A stretch of 64,000 bases of DNA from Phytohabitans sp037414955 (GCA_037414955.1 JBBEWH010000012.1:62001-126000), one strand, 5' to 3'. Positions 24,608-33,482 are shown, counted from the stretch's first letter. Made by a program: numbers and translations. The notes: generated by a model not told the origin, from the sequence alone.

Positions 24608-25356
24608 CCGGATTTCCGGCATCCCAGCCTGAACTAAGTACGGTTATAAGGCGCCTGCACGAACAGATTGACGACATTAACCTGGGCATCGATCGGGTGG
24701 AAGTGGGACTAAGTCGAGTAGAGGTCCTGGCTACGGAAAGCACACACTCACTGCGCAGAGTTCTGAAGACCCTGTCCCAAGAGGTAACGGACTGCCCACG
24801 GCTATTTACGCTCACACCTCCACCCAGCGTTTCAATGCTGGAACGGGCCCGCATAACTACAGATGTCGTAAACCTGACGCTTTGGTGCGAGCACCCTGGA
24901 GAATGGCATCCGTTGAAGGACGCGACGTATGAGCTTCGGCAGGAAAGGGAGTGGCTGGTTCGCGTCGCACCATACGTCAACTTCGTCCTTAACTCTCTGC
25001 GGCTCGTGGTGCCTGTCGCGGCCGCCGTCGCTGGCGTCGTCTTACCGAAGCCGGACCTCGAGGGCCTGTCGAGCCGTATAGAGTTGATGAAAATCATCGC
25101 GGACAAGTTGCCGTCCGACATCGCTACACGAGGCCGCGGAGCTGAACCACGAACCGACGGCAACATGACGACTGCTGAAGGCGCGGCCCTGAGAGCATTT
25201 CGCGTGTTGCTGTTCCGGCATGACCCCACGAGGGCCTTCGGCGATCTTCGTCGAGTACAGTCGCCGTCCGGCGACCTCTTATGGGTATGTCCTGAGCACC
25301 ACCGCGAGTATGACCCTGGGCTGCCAGCCATCCCAGAACAGCAGACGCCAACGTAG
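24484..25356 (+). CDS. ROCO C-terminal region in a shifted frame
   Basis: This frame continues the ROCO protein: FPLDGLVRRRHVERPLRDCM contains the second half (CMEC) of a CxxxxC...CxxC zinc-ribbon-like element whose first half (CPTPGC) is in the upstream frame. It goes on with LSTVIRRLHEQIDDINLGID (coiled coil), LKTLSQEVTDCPRLFTLTPP, LWCEHPGEWHPL, WLVRVAPYVNFVLNSLRLVV (hydrophobic helix) and an acidic tail. These blocks normally sit in one chain after COR in actinobacterial ROCO proteins. ATG 24484 would allow independent translation, but a one-base shift near 24500-24510 is the simpler explanation. It could be a sequencing error, a true mutation or a programmed shift. Confidence 0.7.
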   Translation: MSDARMFREFPLDGLVRRRHVERPLRDCMECDNEFPISELLTGFPASQPELSTVIRRLHEQIDDINLGIDRVEVGLSRVEVLATESTHSLRRVLKTLSQEVTDCPRLFTLTPPPSVSMLERARITTDVVNLTLWCEHPGEWHPLKDATYELRQEREWLVRVAPYVNFVLNSLRLVVPVAAAVAGVVLPKPDLEGLSSRIELMKIIADKLPSDIATRGRGAEPRTDGNMTTAEGAALRAFRVLLFRHDPTRAFGDLRRVQSPSGDLLWVCPEHHREYDPGLPAIPEQQTPT

Positions 25357-25455
25357 GACCGCGAATGCCGCGAAAGGCAGCCGCGACGCTGGACAAGATG
25401 TTCGACTACTCCGGGCGCCGAGCGGGTCCACGGCTTGCGCGGTGAGGATGAGCGT

Positions 25456-26946
25456 TCACCGAAGACGGCGGGCGGTGAGGATGGTCAGGCCGACGAACAG
25501 CACTGCGGCACAGGTGGCGACCATGCTGAGGCTGGTGGTGAACGCGGTGTGCGCGGTGTCCAGTAGCCGGGCGGCCGGGTCGGCGGGGAGCGCGGCGGCT
25601 ACTGAGTTGGCGCCTGCGGCGGACTCCCGTGCGGCGGCCGGCAGGTCGCCGAGGTCGGCCAGCTGGGCGCGGTAGACGCCGGCAGCGATGGTACCGAACA
25701 GGGCGATGCCGAGCGTACCGCCCAGATAGTTGCTGGTCTCTGACAGCGCGGCGGCCGACCCGGCCCGCTCCGGGGCGACGGAGCCGATCACCATGCCGGT
25801 GCCCAGCGCGAACAGCGGGCCGGTGCCCAGGGCGACGATCGCGGTCCCGGCGATCAGCGTGACCGGGCCGCTGGCCATTGCGACCGGTAGGAATCCGAGG
25901 GTGGACACCGCCAGGCCAGCGAAGATCGCAGCGCCGGGTGACAGCCATCGTTGTGTCAGGGGGGCGAGCGTGCAGCCGGCGGCCAGCGCGAGCCCCATCG
26001 GGGCGAACCATACGGCCGCGGCCAGCGGTGAGAGCCCTTGCACGGTCTGCAGGTACTGCGTGGTGAGCAAACCGACGCCGGCCAGTCCGGCACCGGTGAC
26101 GACCAGCGCGGTCAGCACGGTGGACACGGTGCGGTTGTGGAGCAGATCCAGCCGGAGCAGCGGGTCGGGCAGGCTGCGCTGGCGCCGGACGAACAGCGCG
26201 GTGAAGAGTGTGCCGACTGCGACGGCGCCCAACGTCAGGGGTACGTTGGTCCGATCCACGCCCAGTTGCTTGACGCCGTAGGCAAGGGGCAGCAGGCCGG
26301 CCAGCGAGAGCGCCACGCTGGTGAGGTCGAGACGGCCGGTGACGGGACTGCGGGGCTCGGGCAGCGTCAGTGGGGCGGCGAGCAGGAGCACGGCCATGAT
26401 CGGTGCGCCGATCAGGAACACCGAGCCCCACCAGAAGTGGGTCAGCAGCACTCCGCCGAGCACCGGGCCGAGCGCCGCGCCGGCGAACACGCAGGTGGAC
26501 CACGTCGTGATGGCCACGCCGCGCTGTCGGGCGTCGGTGAACATGGTGCTGATCAGGGCAAGGGTGGACGGCATCAGGGTGGCGCCCGCGATGCCCAGGA
26601 GCAGTCGGGCCACGATCAGCATCGGTGGGTTGACCGCGTAGGCGGAGGCCACCGACAGCACGCCGAACGCCGCACCGCCGATCATGAGCAGCCGGCGACG
26701 GCCGATCCGATCTCCCAGGGTGCCCATGGTGACGACGAATCCGGCCACCATGAGTCCGTATCCATCCGCCACCCACAGCTGCTGCACGGCGTTGGCGCCC
26801 AGGTCGACGCTCAGGTGGGGGAGGGCCAGGAACACCGAGTTGATGTCCAGGGCCACCAGCAGGGTCGGCAACGCGAGCACGGCGAGACCCAGCCATTCCC
26901 GCACGCCTGCGCGGCTTGCCCCGTCGGGGCGGGTTATCGTGGTCAC
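25456..26946 (-). CDS. DHA2-type (14-TM) MFS transporter
   Basis: The 496-residue protein starts at GTG 26944-26946 with AGGAGG upstream; the longer frame to 27177 crosses the divergent promoter. It shows the 14-helix pattern with LVALDINSVFLALPHLSVDL (helix 1), GTLGDRIGRRRLLMIGGAAF (motif A), RLLLGIAGATLMPSTLALIS (motif B), and a motif-C-like segment FAGAALGPVLGGVLL. The late segment ERAGSAAALSETSNYLGGTL is typical of the SmvA/EmrB subgroup. It likely exports cationic or hydrophobic compounds. It is divergent from the YCII/ECF42 pair with 202 bp between starts, which may couple it to that sigma factor. Confidence 0.88.
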   Translation of the reverse strand: MTTITRPDGASRAGVREWLGLAVLALPTLLVALDINSVFLALPHLSVDLGANAVQQLWVADGYGLMVAGFVVTMGTLGDRIGRRRLLMIGGAAFGVLSVASAYAVNPPMLIVARLLLGIAGATLMPSTLALISTMFTDARQRGVAITTWSTCVFAGAALGPVLGGVLLTHFWWGSVFLIGAPIMAVLLLAAPLTLPEPRSPVTGRLDLTSVALSLAGLLPLAYGVKQLGVDRTNVPLTLGAVAVGTLFTALFVRRQRSLPDPLLRLDLLHNRTVSTVLTALVVTGAGLAGVGLLTTQYLQTVQGLSPLAAAVWFAPMGLALAAGCTLAPLTQRWLSPGAAIFAGLAVSTLGFLPVAMASGPVTLIAGTAIVALGTGPLFALGTGMVIGSVAPERAGSAAALSETSNYLGGTLGIALFGTIAAGVYRAQLADLGDLPAAARESAAGANSVAAALPADPAARLLDTAHTAFTTSLSMVATCAAVLFVGLTILTARRLR

Positions 26947-27106
26947 CTGTTGGTTCCTCCTCGCTTGATGTGCTGTCCCGAGGAGGTCGGTGCCGATCCG
27001 GCGTTCTTGCGCCACATCACTGGGCCGATCTTCAACCCGGCGACCAGGGACAGAAAAAGTTGGGTGACCGACGTCAAGATCACATGGTGTGTCTCGACTG
27101 TCTGGT

Positions 27107-27130
27107 GTCGGTCCCACCACAGGGACCGAC
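27107..27130. promoter_or_regulatory. Perfect inverted repeat ahead of the YCII/sigma operon
   Basis: GTCGGTCCC-ACCACA-GGGACCGAC is a perfect 9-bp dyad ending just before the Shine-Dalgarno (CAGGAGGAG) of the YCII gene. Its place suggests an operator or a 5'-leader hairpin controlling translation of the first gene. It has no T-run. Confidence 0.45.
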
Positions 27131-27148
27131 GACAGGAGGAGACGAGCC

Positions 27149-27517
27149 ATGAAGTTTCTGCTGCTGCTGCACAACAACCCGGCCGTGCTGAACGCGCTGA
27201 CCGAGGATCAGCGCACCGCGCTGATGAACGGCCATGGCGACTTCATCAAGGCCGTTCAGGAGTCCGGTGAGCTGATCGTGACTCAGGCGCTTGCGGATCC
27301 GTCCAACAGCGCGGTGGTGCGGGTGCGCGACGGTGTCCCGGTCGTCACGGACGGCCCGTATCTGGAGGCCAAGGAGTTCCTGGGCGGCTATTACCTGGTC
27401 GAATGCGCCGACCGGGACCGCGCGTTGGAGTTGGCCGCGATGATCCCGGACGCCGGCATCGACGGGCTCGGCGTCGAGGTGCGGCCGGTGATGTTCTCGG
27501 CCGGGATGGAGATGTGA
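27149..27517 (+). CDS. YCII-related (DGPF) protein
   Basis: A 122-residue protein with the YCII/DGPF fold: MKFLLLLHNNPAV at the start, then VVTDGPYLEAKEFLGGYYLV with the DGP motif near residue 70, and DRDRALELAAMIPDAG. Such proteins very often pair with ECF42-type sigma factors, as here: the sigma gene's GTG overlaps the TGA of this gene (GTGA). The pair is thought to be a sensing or regulatory unit, but its chemistry is unknown. Start ATG 27149 has GGAGGA upstream. Confidence 0.9.
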   Translation: MKFLLLLHNNPAVLNALTEDQRTALMNGHGDFIKAVQESGELIVTQALADPSNSAVVRVRDGVPVVTDGPYLEAKEFLGGYYLVECADRDRALELAAMIPDAGIDGLGVEVRPVMFSAGMEM

Positions 27518-28743
27518 GCGTACGCGCCGAGGACCTGTTGCGGGACCTCGCGCCGCGGGTCCTCGGCGCGCTCACCCGCCGGTACGGGCAGTTCGACGCC
27601 TGCGAGGATGCCGTGCAGGAGGCGCTGCTCGCCGCGTCGACCCAGTGGCCCGTGGCTGGGGTGCCGGACAATCCGAGGGCCTGGCTGACCGCCGTGGCGA
27701 CCCGCCGGCTGGTTGACCAGGTACGCAGTGAGGCGGCCCGGCGTCGTCGGGAGGCGACCGCCGCCGCGCTGGCCGGGGCGCCGGTGGCTGCCGGTGTCGC
27801 CTCGGAGCAGGTGCCGGAGACGGACGACACGCTCACCCTGCTGTTCATGTGCTGCCATCCGTCCCTGACCCCGGCGTCTCAGGTGGCGCTGACCCTGCGC
27901 GCCCTCGGCGGCCTGACCACCGCCGAGGTCGCCGCCGCGTTCCTGGTGCCCGAGGCGACCATGGGGCCGCGGATCAGTCGGGCCAAGCAGCGGATCAAAT
28001 CGGCCGGTGCCACCTTCGACCTGCCGCCAGCGTCGCAGTGGCCGGACCGGCTGCGGGTGGTACGGCACGTCCTGTATTTGATTTTCAACGAGGGGTACAC
28101 GGCGAGCTCCGGACCCGACTTGCAGCGGCCCGACCTGGTCGCCGAGGCGATCAGGCTGACCCGGTTCCTGCACCGTCTTCTTCCCGCCGACGGCGAGGTC
28201 GCCGGACTGCTCGCCCTGATGCTGCTGACCGACGCCCGCCGTCCCTCGCGCACCGGCCCGGACGGGCTGCTGGTGCCGCTCGCCGAGCAGGACCGTACGC
28301 GTTGGGACTCCGACGCGATCAAGGAAGGCATCGACCTGATCACCCGGACGATGGCGCAGTGCCTACCGGGACCGTACCAACTGCAGGCGGCGATCGCCGC
28401 GATACACGTGGAGGCCCCCAGCGCGGCGGAAACCGACTGGGCCCAGATTGCCGCGCTGTACCAAATCCTGGAGCGCCTGTCACCGAACCCGATGGTCACT
28501 CTCAACCGGGCCATTGCCGTGGCCATGACCGATGGGCCCACCTCCGGCCTGAAACTGTTGGACACCCTGGCAACCGACGAACGGATGGCCCGCCACCACC
28601 GGCTACCCGCCGTACGGGCGCACCTGCTGGAGATGACCGGGGACACCACCGGTGCCCGGGACGCGTACCGGCTGGCCGCGAAACGAACCGCAAGCATCCC
28701 AGAACAGCGCTACCTCACCGAACGCGCCGACCGGCTTACCTGA
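27514..28743 (+). CDS. ECF42-type RNA polymerase sigma factor with long C-terminal extension
   Basis: The 409-residue protein has sigma-2 (residues about 10-75, GQFDACEDAVQEALLAASTQ) and sigma-4 (about 105-165, LTTAEVAAAFLVPEATMGPR) regions. A C-terminal domain of about 230 residues (DUF6596/TPR-like: FNEGYTASSGPDLQRPDLVA, NPMVTLNRAIAVAMTDGPTS) follows; this is the hallmark of the ECF42 group. Instead of an anti-sigma factor this group relies on the C-terminal extension and a DGPF partner. It starts with GTG overlapping the previous stop, so translation is coupled. Likely target: its own operon and perhaps the divergent MFS gene (inference). Confidence 0.9.
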   Translation: MSVRAEDLLRDLAPRVLGALTRRYGQFDACEDAVQEALLAASTQWPVAGVPDNPRAWLTAVATRRLVDQVRSEAARRRREATAAALAGAPVAAGVASEQVPETDDTLTLLFMCCHPSLTPASQVALTLRALGGLTTAEVAAAFLVPEATMGPRISRAKQRIKSAGATFDLPPASQWPDRLRVVRHVLYLIFNEGYTASSGPDLQRPDLVAEAIRLTRFLHRLLPADGEVAGLLALMLLTDARRPSRTGPDGLLVPLAEQDRTRWDSDAIKEGIDLITRTMAQCLPGPYQLQAAIAAIHVEAPSAAETDWAQIAALYQILERLSPNPMVTLNRAIAVAMTDGPTSGLKLLDTLATDERMARHHRLPAVRAHLLEMTGDTTGARDAYRLAAKRTASIPEQRYLTERADRLT

Positions 28744-28805
28744 CGCGCTGCTGGGCACGGTGGCGGCGCAGCACCGGCGGTGTGGACGCCCTGATCGTGA
28801 AAGGG

Positions 28806-31800
28806 TTAGTAGGCGCGGAGGATGGTCTGCTCGAAGCCGCTGCCGCTGCCGCCGTCGGCGGTCGCGGCGACCCGTAGTGACACCGGTGTGCCCGCCGCGG
28901 CCGGCAGCGGGGCCGCGAACCGGTCGCCCGCCGTCCGACGTGCCGGATGCTCTGTCCACGTTGCTCCGTCGTCAGTGGACGTCCACACCCGGAACCCGGT
29001 GATCCGCTGCGCGGCCGTGTCCCGGGCCTGACGGACGGTGAAGACCCCGTCGGGCAGCGCGTAGTCCACGGAGAGCACGGGGACCGGTGCGGCACCGTTG
29101 CCTGACGGCGGTGTGGACCGGAACGTCCACGCGGTACTGACCCTTGTGGACATGGGCAGGATCCGGCTGGCGTCCAGTTCGTAGGTCAGCCGGTAGGTGC
29201 CACCCTGCGCCGGGATCGGGAAGTCGGCCGCCGAGCCCGCGTGTTCACCGAGCAGCTTGCCGTCCCGGTAGAGGGCGAGCTTCCGGTCGGTGCCGGCCAC
29301 CCAGTCCGGCTCCTCGAGGTACCCGATGCAGGTGAACCGCTGGTGCTGGTCGGTCAGGTCGACGAGTTGCACCCGCAGGTTTCCGCGCGCCCGGCTGACC
29401 GGCGCGGGCCGGCACGGGCTCCACGACGCGGCCGGGTCGTCGTACCAGTCGGGGCGCAGCGGCCCGCGCCCCCATATCTTCTCCTGCCGGCTGCCCGCCG
29501 CGTACGTCCGTGCGGGCTCGATCAGCCCGATGCCGTCCGGCAGCACGCCGTGGACGACGCCGACGTCCGTCCATCCGATGCCCGGTGAGACGTAGTCGGT
29601 GCGGGTCGCCGGCAGCCGGTCGTTCCACTCCTCCTCGATCAGCAGCAGCCCGTCCGGTGTCTCGCCGAGTCGCCGGTGCGCGGTGCTGGCTCCGGGCGCG
29701 CCCGGGGTCGGGAAGCGCTGATCGATGCGGGCCAGCTCGCGGTCGGCCGCCGCGACCCGGTACGCCGGGTCGTCCGGGATTCGCCCGGGTAGCTCCCGGA
29801 TGAGGTCGTAGTGCGTCGCGTCCACCGTGGAGTCCAGGACGAACGCCTGGTACGGCCGGAAGGTGCCGACGCTCGCGGTGCCCGTGGGCGTGGCGCTGAT
29901 CCGCCCTTCCGCCGCCGCCGTGCCGAAGCCGAGGAGGTTGTACGCCCACAGCTCGCCGCGGCGCGGCTGTTGCGTGAACGCGGCGACGATCTGCGTGTGT
30001 GCCGTCTCGTCACCGGCCACGGTGGCGGTCACCGGCTTGCCGGCGGCCCCGTCCAGCACCACCGCCGTGTCGGCGGTGACGCCGACGTCCGGGGTGCCGG
30101 CCAGGACCGCGCGACGCAGCTCCCCGTCCGGCGCCTGCGCGTACACGTCGCCCAGCACGCTGTACCGGCCGGCCGGCACCCGGAACGTCGCCGTGCCGTC
30201 CGCGCCCACCAGCCGCACGTCGTCGTAGAACAGCGCGGGGTCGTCGAGGTTCGCCACGAGGACGTACCCGGACAGGTCCGCGCCGTCGGCATCGGCCGGT
30301 GCGGCGAGCGTGACCGTGAGATCGTGGCTCGGCGGCTCCACGAAGAACGCGACGGGCGTGCGGACCGAGGTGTCTCCCGAGCGCGTGGTGACGGTGGCCA
30401 CGTAGAGCCCGGGCCGGGCGCCGAGCCGCGACCGGTCCAGCCGAAGCCTGGTGGACGCGAGACCACCGGCCGGTATGGACAGTGTGGTCGCGTCCAGCGT
30501 CACGGCGCCGTCGGGGGAGGAGTTCCCGTACCGGTCGCCCACCGTCACGTCGAGCGCGACGTCCAGCGCCGCGTTCCCGGTGTTGTGCCACGCCAGCGTG
30601 ATCTCCGCCGTGCCGGACTGCGGGTGACTGAGCGTGCCGAGGTTCACGAGCGCCTGCCCGGCGACCACATTGGCCAGTGGTCCGGCCGCGTCGAGCCGGC
30701 CCGCGCCCACCTCGTACCCGTCGCCGCCGGTCGCCGGCTCGGCCGCGCCGACCAGCGCCGCCTTGAGCCGCGCCGCCGTCCACTCAGGATGGCGTTGCAG
30801 CAGGTTCGCCGCGGCCCCGGCGACGTGCGGGGTCGCCATCGAGGTGCCGGACGCCGTGGTGTACCGGGCGTCCACCGGCCGGCCGAGCGTGGTGCCCGCC
30901 GCCCGTGCCGCCACGATGTCGACGCCAGGCGCGACGATCTCTGGCTTGGCGGCGCGGCTGCCCAGTACCGGTCCCCGGCTGGAGAAGTCCGCCAGCCGGT
31001 CCTGCGCGTCGACCGCGCCGACCGCCAGCGCGGCTGGCGCCGCCGCCGGAGCGCCCACAGTGGACTCAGAGGGCCCGGCGTTGCCCGCCGCCGCCACGAA
31101 GAGCGTGCCGTGCCGTTCGGTCAGCGTCTCCACCGCCTGGGAAACCGGATCGGTGCCGTCGCTGTTAGCGCTGCCCAGGCTCAGGTTCACCACGTCGGCG
31201 CGCGGCGCGGCCCACTCCATACCGGCGATGACGTCCGACGCCCGCCCGGATCCGTCGTCGTGCAGCACCTTGCCGACGACCAGTCGCGCGTCCGGCGCCA
31301 CGCCCCGGCGCCGGCCACCGGCGCCCGCGCCGCTGCCGACCGCCGTGGCCGCCACGTGGGTACCGTGGCCGTGGCGGTCCACCGCGGTCCCGTCGGCGGC
31401 CGTGAAGTCCGCCTTCTCGACCACCTTGCCGGCGAGGTCGGGATGGCTGGCGTCCACGCCGGTGTCGAGCACCGCCACCCGGACGCCCTTGCCGGTGTAG
31501 CCGGCCGCCCAGGCGCCCGGCGCGTCCACTTGGGACAGGTTGCCGTCGAGCCGCGGCGCGGCCGCGAGACCGCTCATCCGGACCCGGCGGTCCAGCCACA
31601 CCCGGTCGCCCGCCGCCGCCGCCGCGAACCCGGCGGCACTCTTGGTGCCCCGGCCGGGCTTGGGGTACCGGCCAGCGACCGCCCCGATGCTCGCCAGCCG
31701 CCGGCTCTCGCGCAGCCCGGACCGCAGCGGTGCGGCACTCGCCGGCGCTTTCACGATCACCGGTACGTCGGCGCTGCGCGCGTCGTCGTACCCCTCCTCG

Positions 31801-32147
31801 ATCAGCGTGGTGATGTCGAACAGGTCCTCGTCGAGCTGCCGCCCGACCAGCGGCGCCACCGCGGCGGGTACCACCCGCACGTGGCCGTCCGGGCCGCAGG
31901 TCCTGCGGTACACGCCGTCCGGGTCGGCGGGCTCGACGGTGACCCGCGCGCAGCCGGACGCGACGGTCGTCGCCGTGACCACGTCGCCGGTGATCAGCGT
32001 GACCCGATAGGTGCGTCCGGCCGGCGCCGCGGCCGCGGTCGCGCCCGGCGGGGCGGCCTCGTCGCCGGCGGCGCTGATCCCGGCGACGCCGAGGCCCGCC
32101 GCCACCACGGCGGCGGCGAGCCCGATCAGGAGCGGTCGTCGTCTCAC
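28806..32147 (-). CDS. Large S8 (subtilisin-like) protease, membrane-anchored or secreted
   Basis: A 1113-residue protein beginning VRRRPLLIGLAAAVVAAGLG, a signal or anchor. After a propeptide-like region (YRVTLITGDVV) the S8 domain carries the triad: Asp in VAVLDTGVDASHPDL (about 230), His in GHGTHVAA (about 260) and Ser in GTSMATPHVAG (about 435), plus the oxyanion Asn in AAAGNAGPSE. The C-terminal 600 residues are beta-rich accessory domains (NTGNAALDVALDV, a FN3/carboxypeptidase-regulatory-like part). GTG 32145-32147 overlaps the previous stop (GTGA), so it is translationally coupled to the membrane protein at 32144 and the SigE-type sigma gene upstream. Confidence 0.9.
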   Translation of the reverse strand: MRRRPLLIGLAAAVVAAGLGVAGISAAGDEAAPPGATAAAAPAGRTYRVTLITGDVVTATTVASGCARVTVEPADPDGVYRRTCGPDGHVRVVPAAVAPLVGRQLDEDLFDITTLIEEGYDDARSADVPVIVKAPASAAPLRSGLRESRRLASIGAVAGRYPKPGRGTKSAAGFAAAAAGDRVWLDRRVRMSGLAAAPRLDGNLSQVDAPGAWAAGYTGKGVRVAVLDTGVDASHPDLAGKVVEKADFTAADGTAVDRHGHGTHVAATAVGSGAGAGGRRRGVAPDARLVVGKVLHDDGSGRASDVIAGMEWAAPRADVVNLSLGSANSDGTDPVSQAVETLTERHGTLFVAAAGNAGPSESTVGAPAAAPAALAVGAVDAQDRLADFSSRGPVLGSRAAKPEIVAPGVDIVAARAAGTTLGRPVDARYTTASGTSMATPHVAGAAANLLQRHPEWTAARLKAALVGAAEPATGGDGYEVGAGRLDAAGPLANVVAGQALVNLGTLSHPQSGTAEITLAWHNTGNAALDVALDVTVGDRYGNSSPDGAVTLDATTLSIPAGGLASTRLRLDRSRLGARPGLYVATVTTRSGDTSVRTPVAFFVEPPSHDLTVTLAAPADADGADLSGYVLVANLDDPALFYDDVRLVGADGTATFRVPAGRYSVLGDVYAQAPDGELRRAVLAGTPDVGVTADTAVVLDGAAGKPVTATVAGDETAHTQIVAAFTQQPRRGELWAYNLLGFGTAAAEGRISATPTGTASVGTFRPYQAFVLDSTVDATHYDLIRELPGRIPDDPAYRVAAADRELARIDQRFPTPGAPGASTAHRRLGETPDGLLLIEEEWNDRLPATRTDYVSPGIGWTDVGVVHGVLPDGIGLIEPARTYAAGSRQEKIWGRGPLRPDWYDDPAASWSPCRPAPVSRARGNLRVQLVDLTDQHQRFTCIGYLEEPDWVAGTDRKLALYRDGKLLGEHAGSAADFPIPAQGGTYRLTYELDASRILPMSTRVSTAWTFRSTPPSGNGAAPVPVLSVDYALPDGVFTVRQARDTAAQRITGFRVWTSTDDGATWTEHPARRTAGDRFAAPLPAAAGTPVSLRVAATADGGSGSGFEQTILRAY

Positions 32148-32908
32148 GCGGGACGCTCCACCCGCACCGCGGTGCCGTAGTCGAAGAACTCCAGCACCAG
32201 CGCCGCGCCGCCCACGTCGTAGCTGACCTTGCTGACCTTGCCGGACCCGACCGCCACCGTGCCGGTGACCGTGCGCCCGCCCGTCGTCTCGCCGCGGAAG
32301 GCGAACGAGTATCGGGACCCGCCCAGCTCCTTGACCGTGCCGTTGTCGCGCAACGCGGCGAGGACCTCGGTCGGGTCGACCGACATGGCCGGCGCGCCGC
32401 CGTCGCCGAGGTCGGTCATCCGGAAGCCGGCGCCGCCGGTCATCTTCCGCCACTGGTTCCGCTTGCCGTCGATGGTGAGCTTGACGTAGACGTCGTCGCC
32501 GATCACCCGCTGCTCGTGTGGATTGCCGTGGTCGTCGGTCCAGCTCAGATATCCGGCGCGCGCGGTCGGGTCGTACGCACCTTCGCGTACCCAGGTTCGA
32601 TTCTCGCGCCGGGTGGTGACCCGCAGCTCGAACGTCTCCCGCTGGGTCGCCGCCGCCGCGGCGGCGAGCCGCAGGTCCGCGGCCTGGACGGTGGCGCCGC
32701 TCGGGTTTCCGGTTTCGGCCGTGACGCCGATCGCGCCGACGCCGAGCACCGTCGCGACGCCCAGCGCCGCGGCGCTGACCCCCACGGCTCGCCGGCGTCG
32801 GGCCTGCTGGCCGCGGCGCATCAGCCGCTCGACCGGCGGGGGCGCGCCGTCGTCACCATCCGCGAGTACGCGCAGCGCGCCGCCGAGGTTATCCTGGTTG
32901 ATCGTCAT
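32144..32908 (-). CDS. Single-pass membrane protein with lipoprotein-like extracellular domain (possible anti-sigma)
   Basis: The 254-residue protein has a cytoplasmic N-terminus of about 40 residues (GGALRVLADGDDGAPPPVER), a basic stop-transfer (MRRGQQARRRR), one membrane helix (VGVSAAALGVATVLGVGAIG) and an extracellular domain. That domain (ETFELRVTTRRENRTWVREG, then GRTVTGTVAVGSGKVSKVSY) resembles the LolA/LppX-type beta fold. The gene sits between a SigE-type sigma factor and a protease, with a one-base gap and a 4-base overlap respectively. That topology is what is expected of an anti-sigma factor, but no zinc-binding ZAS motif is present. The role is inferred from position only. Confidence 0.7.
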   Translation of the reverse strand: MTINQDNLGGALRVLADGDDGAPPPVERLMRRGQQARRRRAVGVSAAALGVATVLGVGAIGVTAETGNPSGATVQAADLRLAAAAAATQRETFELRVTTRRENRTWVREGAYDPTARAGYLSWTDDHGNPHEQRVIGDDVYVKLTIDGKRNQWRKMTGGAGFRMTDLGDGGAPAMSVDPTEVLAALRDNGTVKELGGSRYSFAFRGETTGGRTVTGTVAVGSGKVSKVSYDVGGAALVLEFFDYGTAVRVERPA

Positions 32909-32909
32909 C

Positions 32910-33431
32910 TCACACCTTCTGGGTCTCGTGGTTAGGGTCGGGGAGCAGCTCGCGGAGCCGCGCCATCGCGCGGGCGTGGTGACTCTTGACAGTGCCGACG
33001 GTGCAGCCGAGGGTGCCGGCTACCTCGCGTTCGGTGAGGTCGGCGTAGTGGCGCAGCACCACCACCGCGCGCTGCTGCCGGGGTAGGGCGAGCAGCGCCC
33101 GCCGTAGCTCCTCGCGCGGCTCGCGCACGGCGGCGAGGGCGTCGGCGGCAACGGGATCGGCGCGCTCCGGCGGCTCGGCGAGCAGGTGTTCGCGCCGACC
33201 GCGCCGCCACCAGCTCACGTTGCCGTTGACCAGCATCCGGCGCAGGTACGCCTGCGGATCGCCCCGCTTCGCCACCTTCCGCCACCGGACGTACAGCTTG
33301 ACCAGGCACTCCTGCAGCAGTTCCTCGCCACGATGCGGATCGCCGGTCAGGAGCCGTGCCACCCGCAGGTGGTGGTCCCAGACCGTCCGCACGAAGTCGG
33401 CGTAGGCCGCGTCGCTCGTCGGCGACGCCAT
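32910..33431 (-). CDS. SigE-family ECF RNA polymerase sigma factor
   Basis: A 173-residue ECF sigma factor (from ATG 33431). Sigma-2 region: YADFVRTVWDHHLRVARLLT and GEELLQECLVKLYVRWRKVA; sigma-4 region: ALLALPRQQRAVVVLRHYAD, LTEREVAGTLGCTVGTVKSH. This matches the SigE-like actinobacterial family (around 170 residues). In-frame GTGs at 33446 and 33464 could extend it; I prefer the ATG because the region upstream looks like an ECF-type promoter. The stop is immediately followed by the membrane protein start, so the three genes form one operon. Autoregulation is likely but not shown. Confidence 0.85.
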   Translation of the reverse strand: MASPTSDAAYADFVRTVWDHHLRVARLLTGDPHRGEELLQECLVKLYVRWRKVAKRGDPQAYLRRMLVNGNVSWWRRGRREHLLAEPPERADPVAADALAAVREPREELRRALLALPRQQRAVVVLRHYADLTEREVAGTLGCTVGTVKSHHARAMARLRELLPDPNHETQKV

Positions 33432-33449
33432 CGCGTGATCACTCACATC

Positions 33450-33482
33450 CCTTACACGGGACACCGCCGCGCAGGGTTGTCA
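33450..33482 (-). promoter_or_regulatory. Possible ECF-type promoter of the sigma operon
   Basis: Read on the minus strand, ACAACC is followed about 11-12 bp later by GTGTCCCGTG. AAC-containing -35 and CGT-containing -10 elements are typical of ECF sigma promoters, and ECF operons often transcribe themselves. Similarity is loose, so this is a suggestion. Confidence 0.25.
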
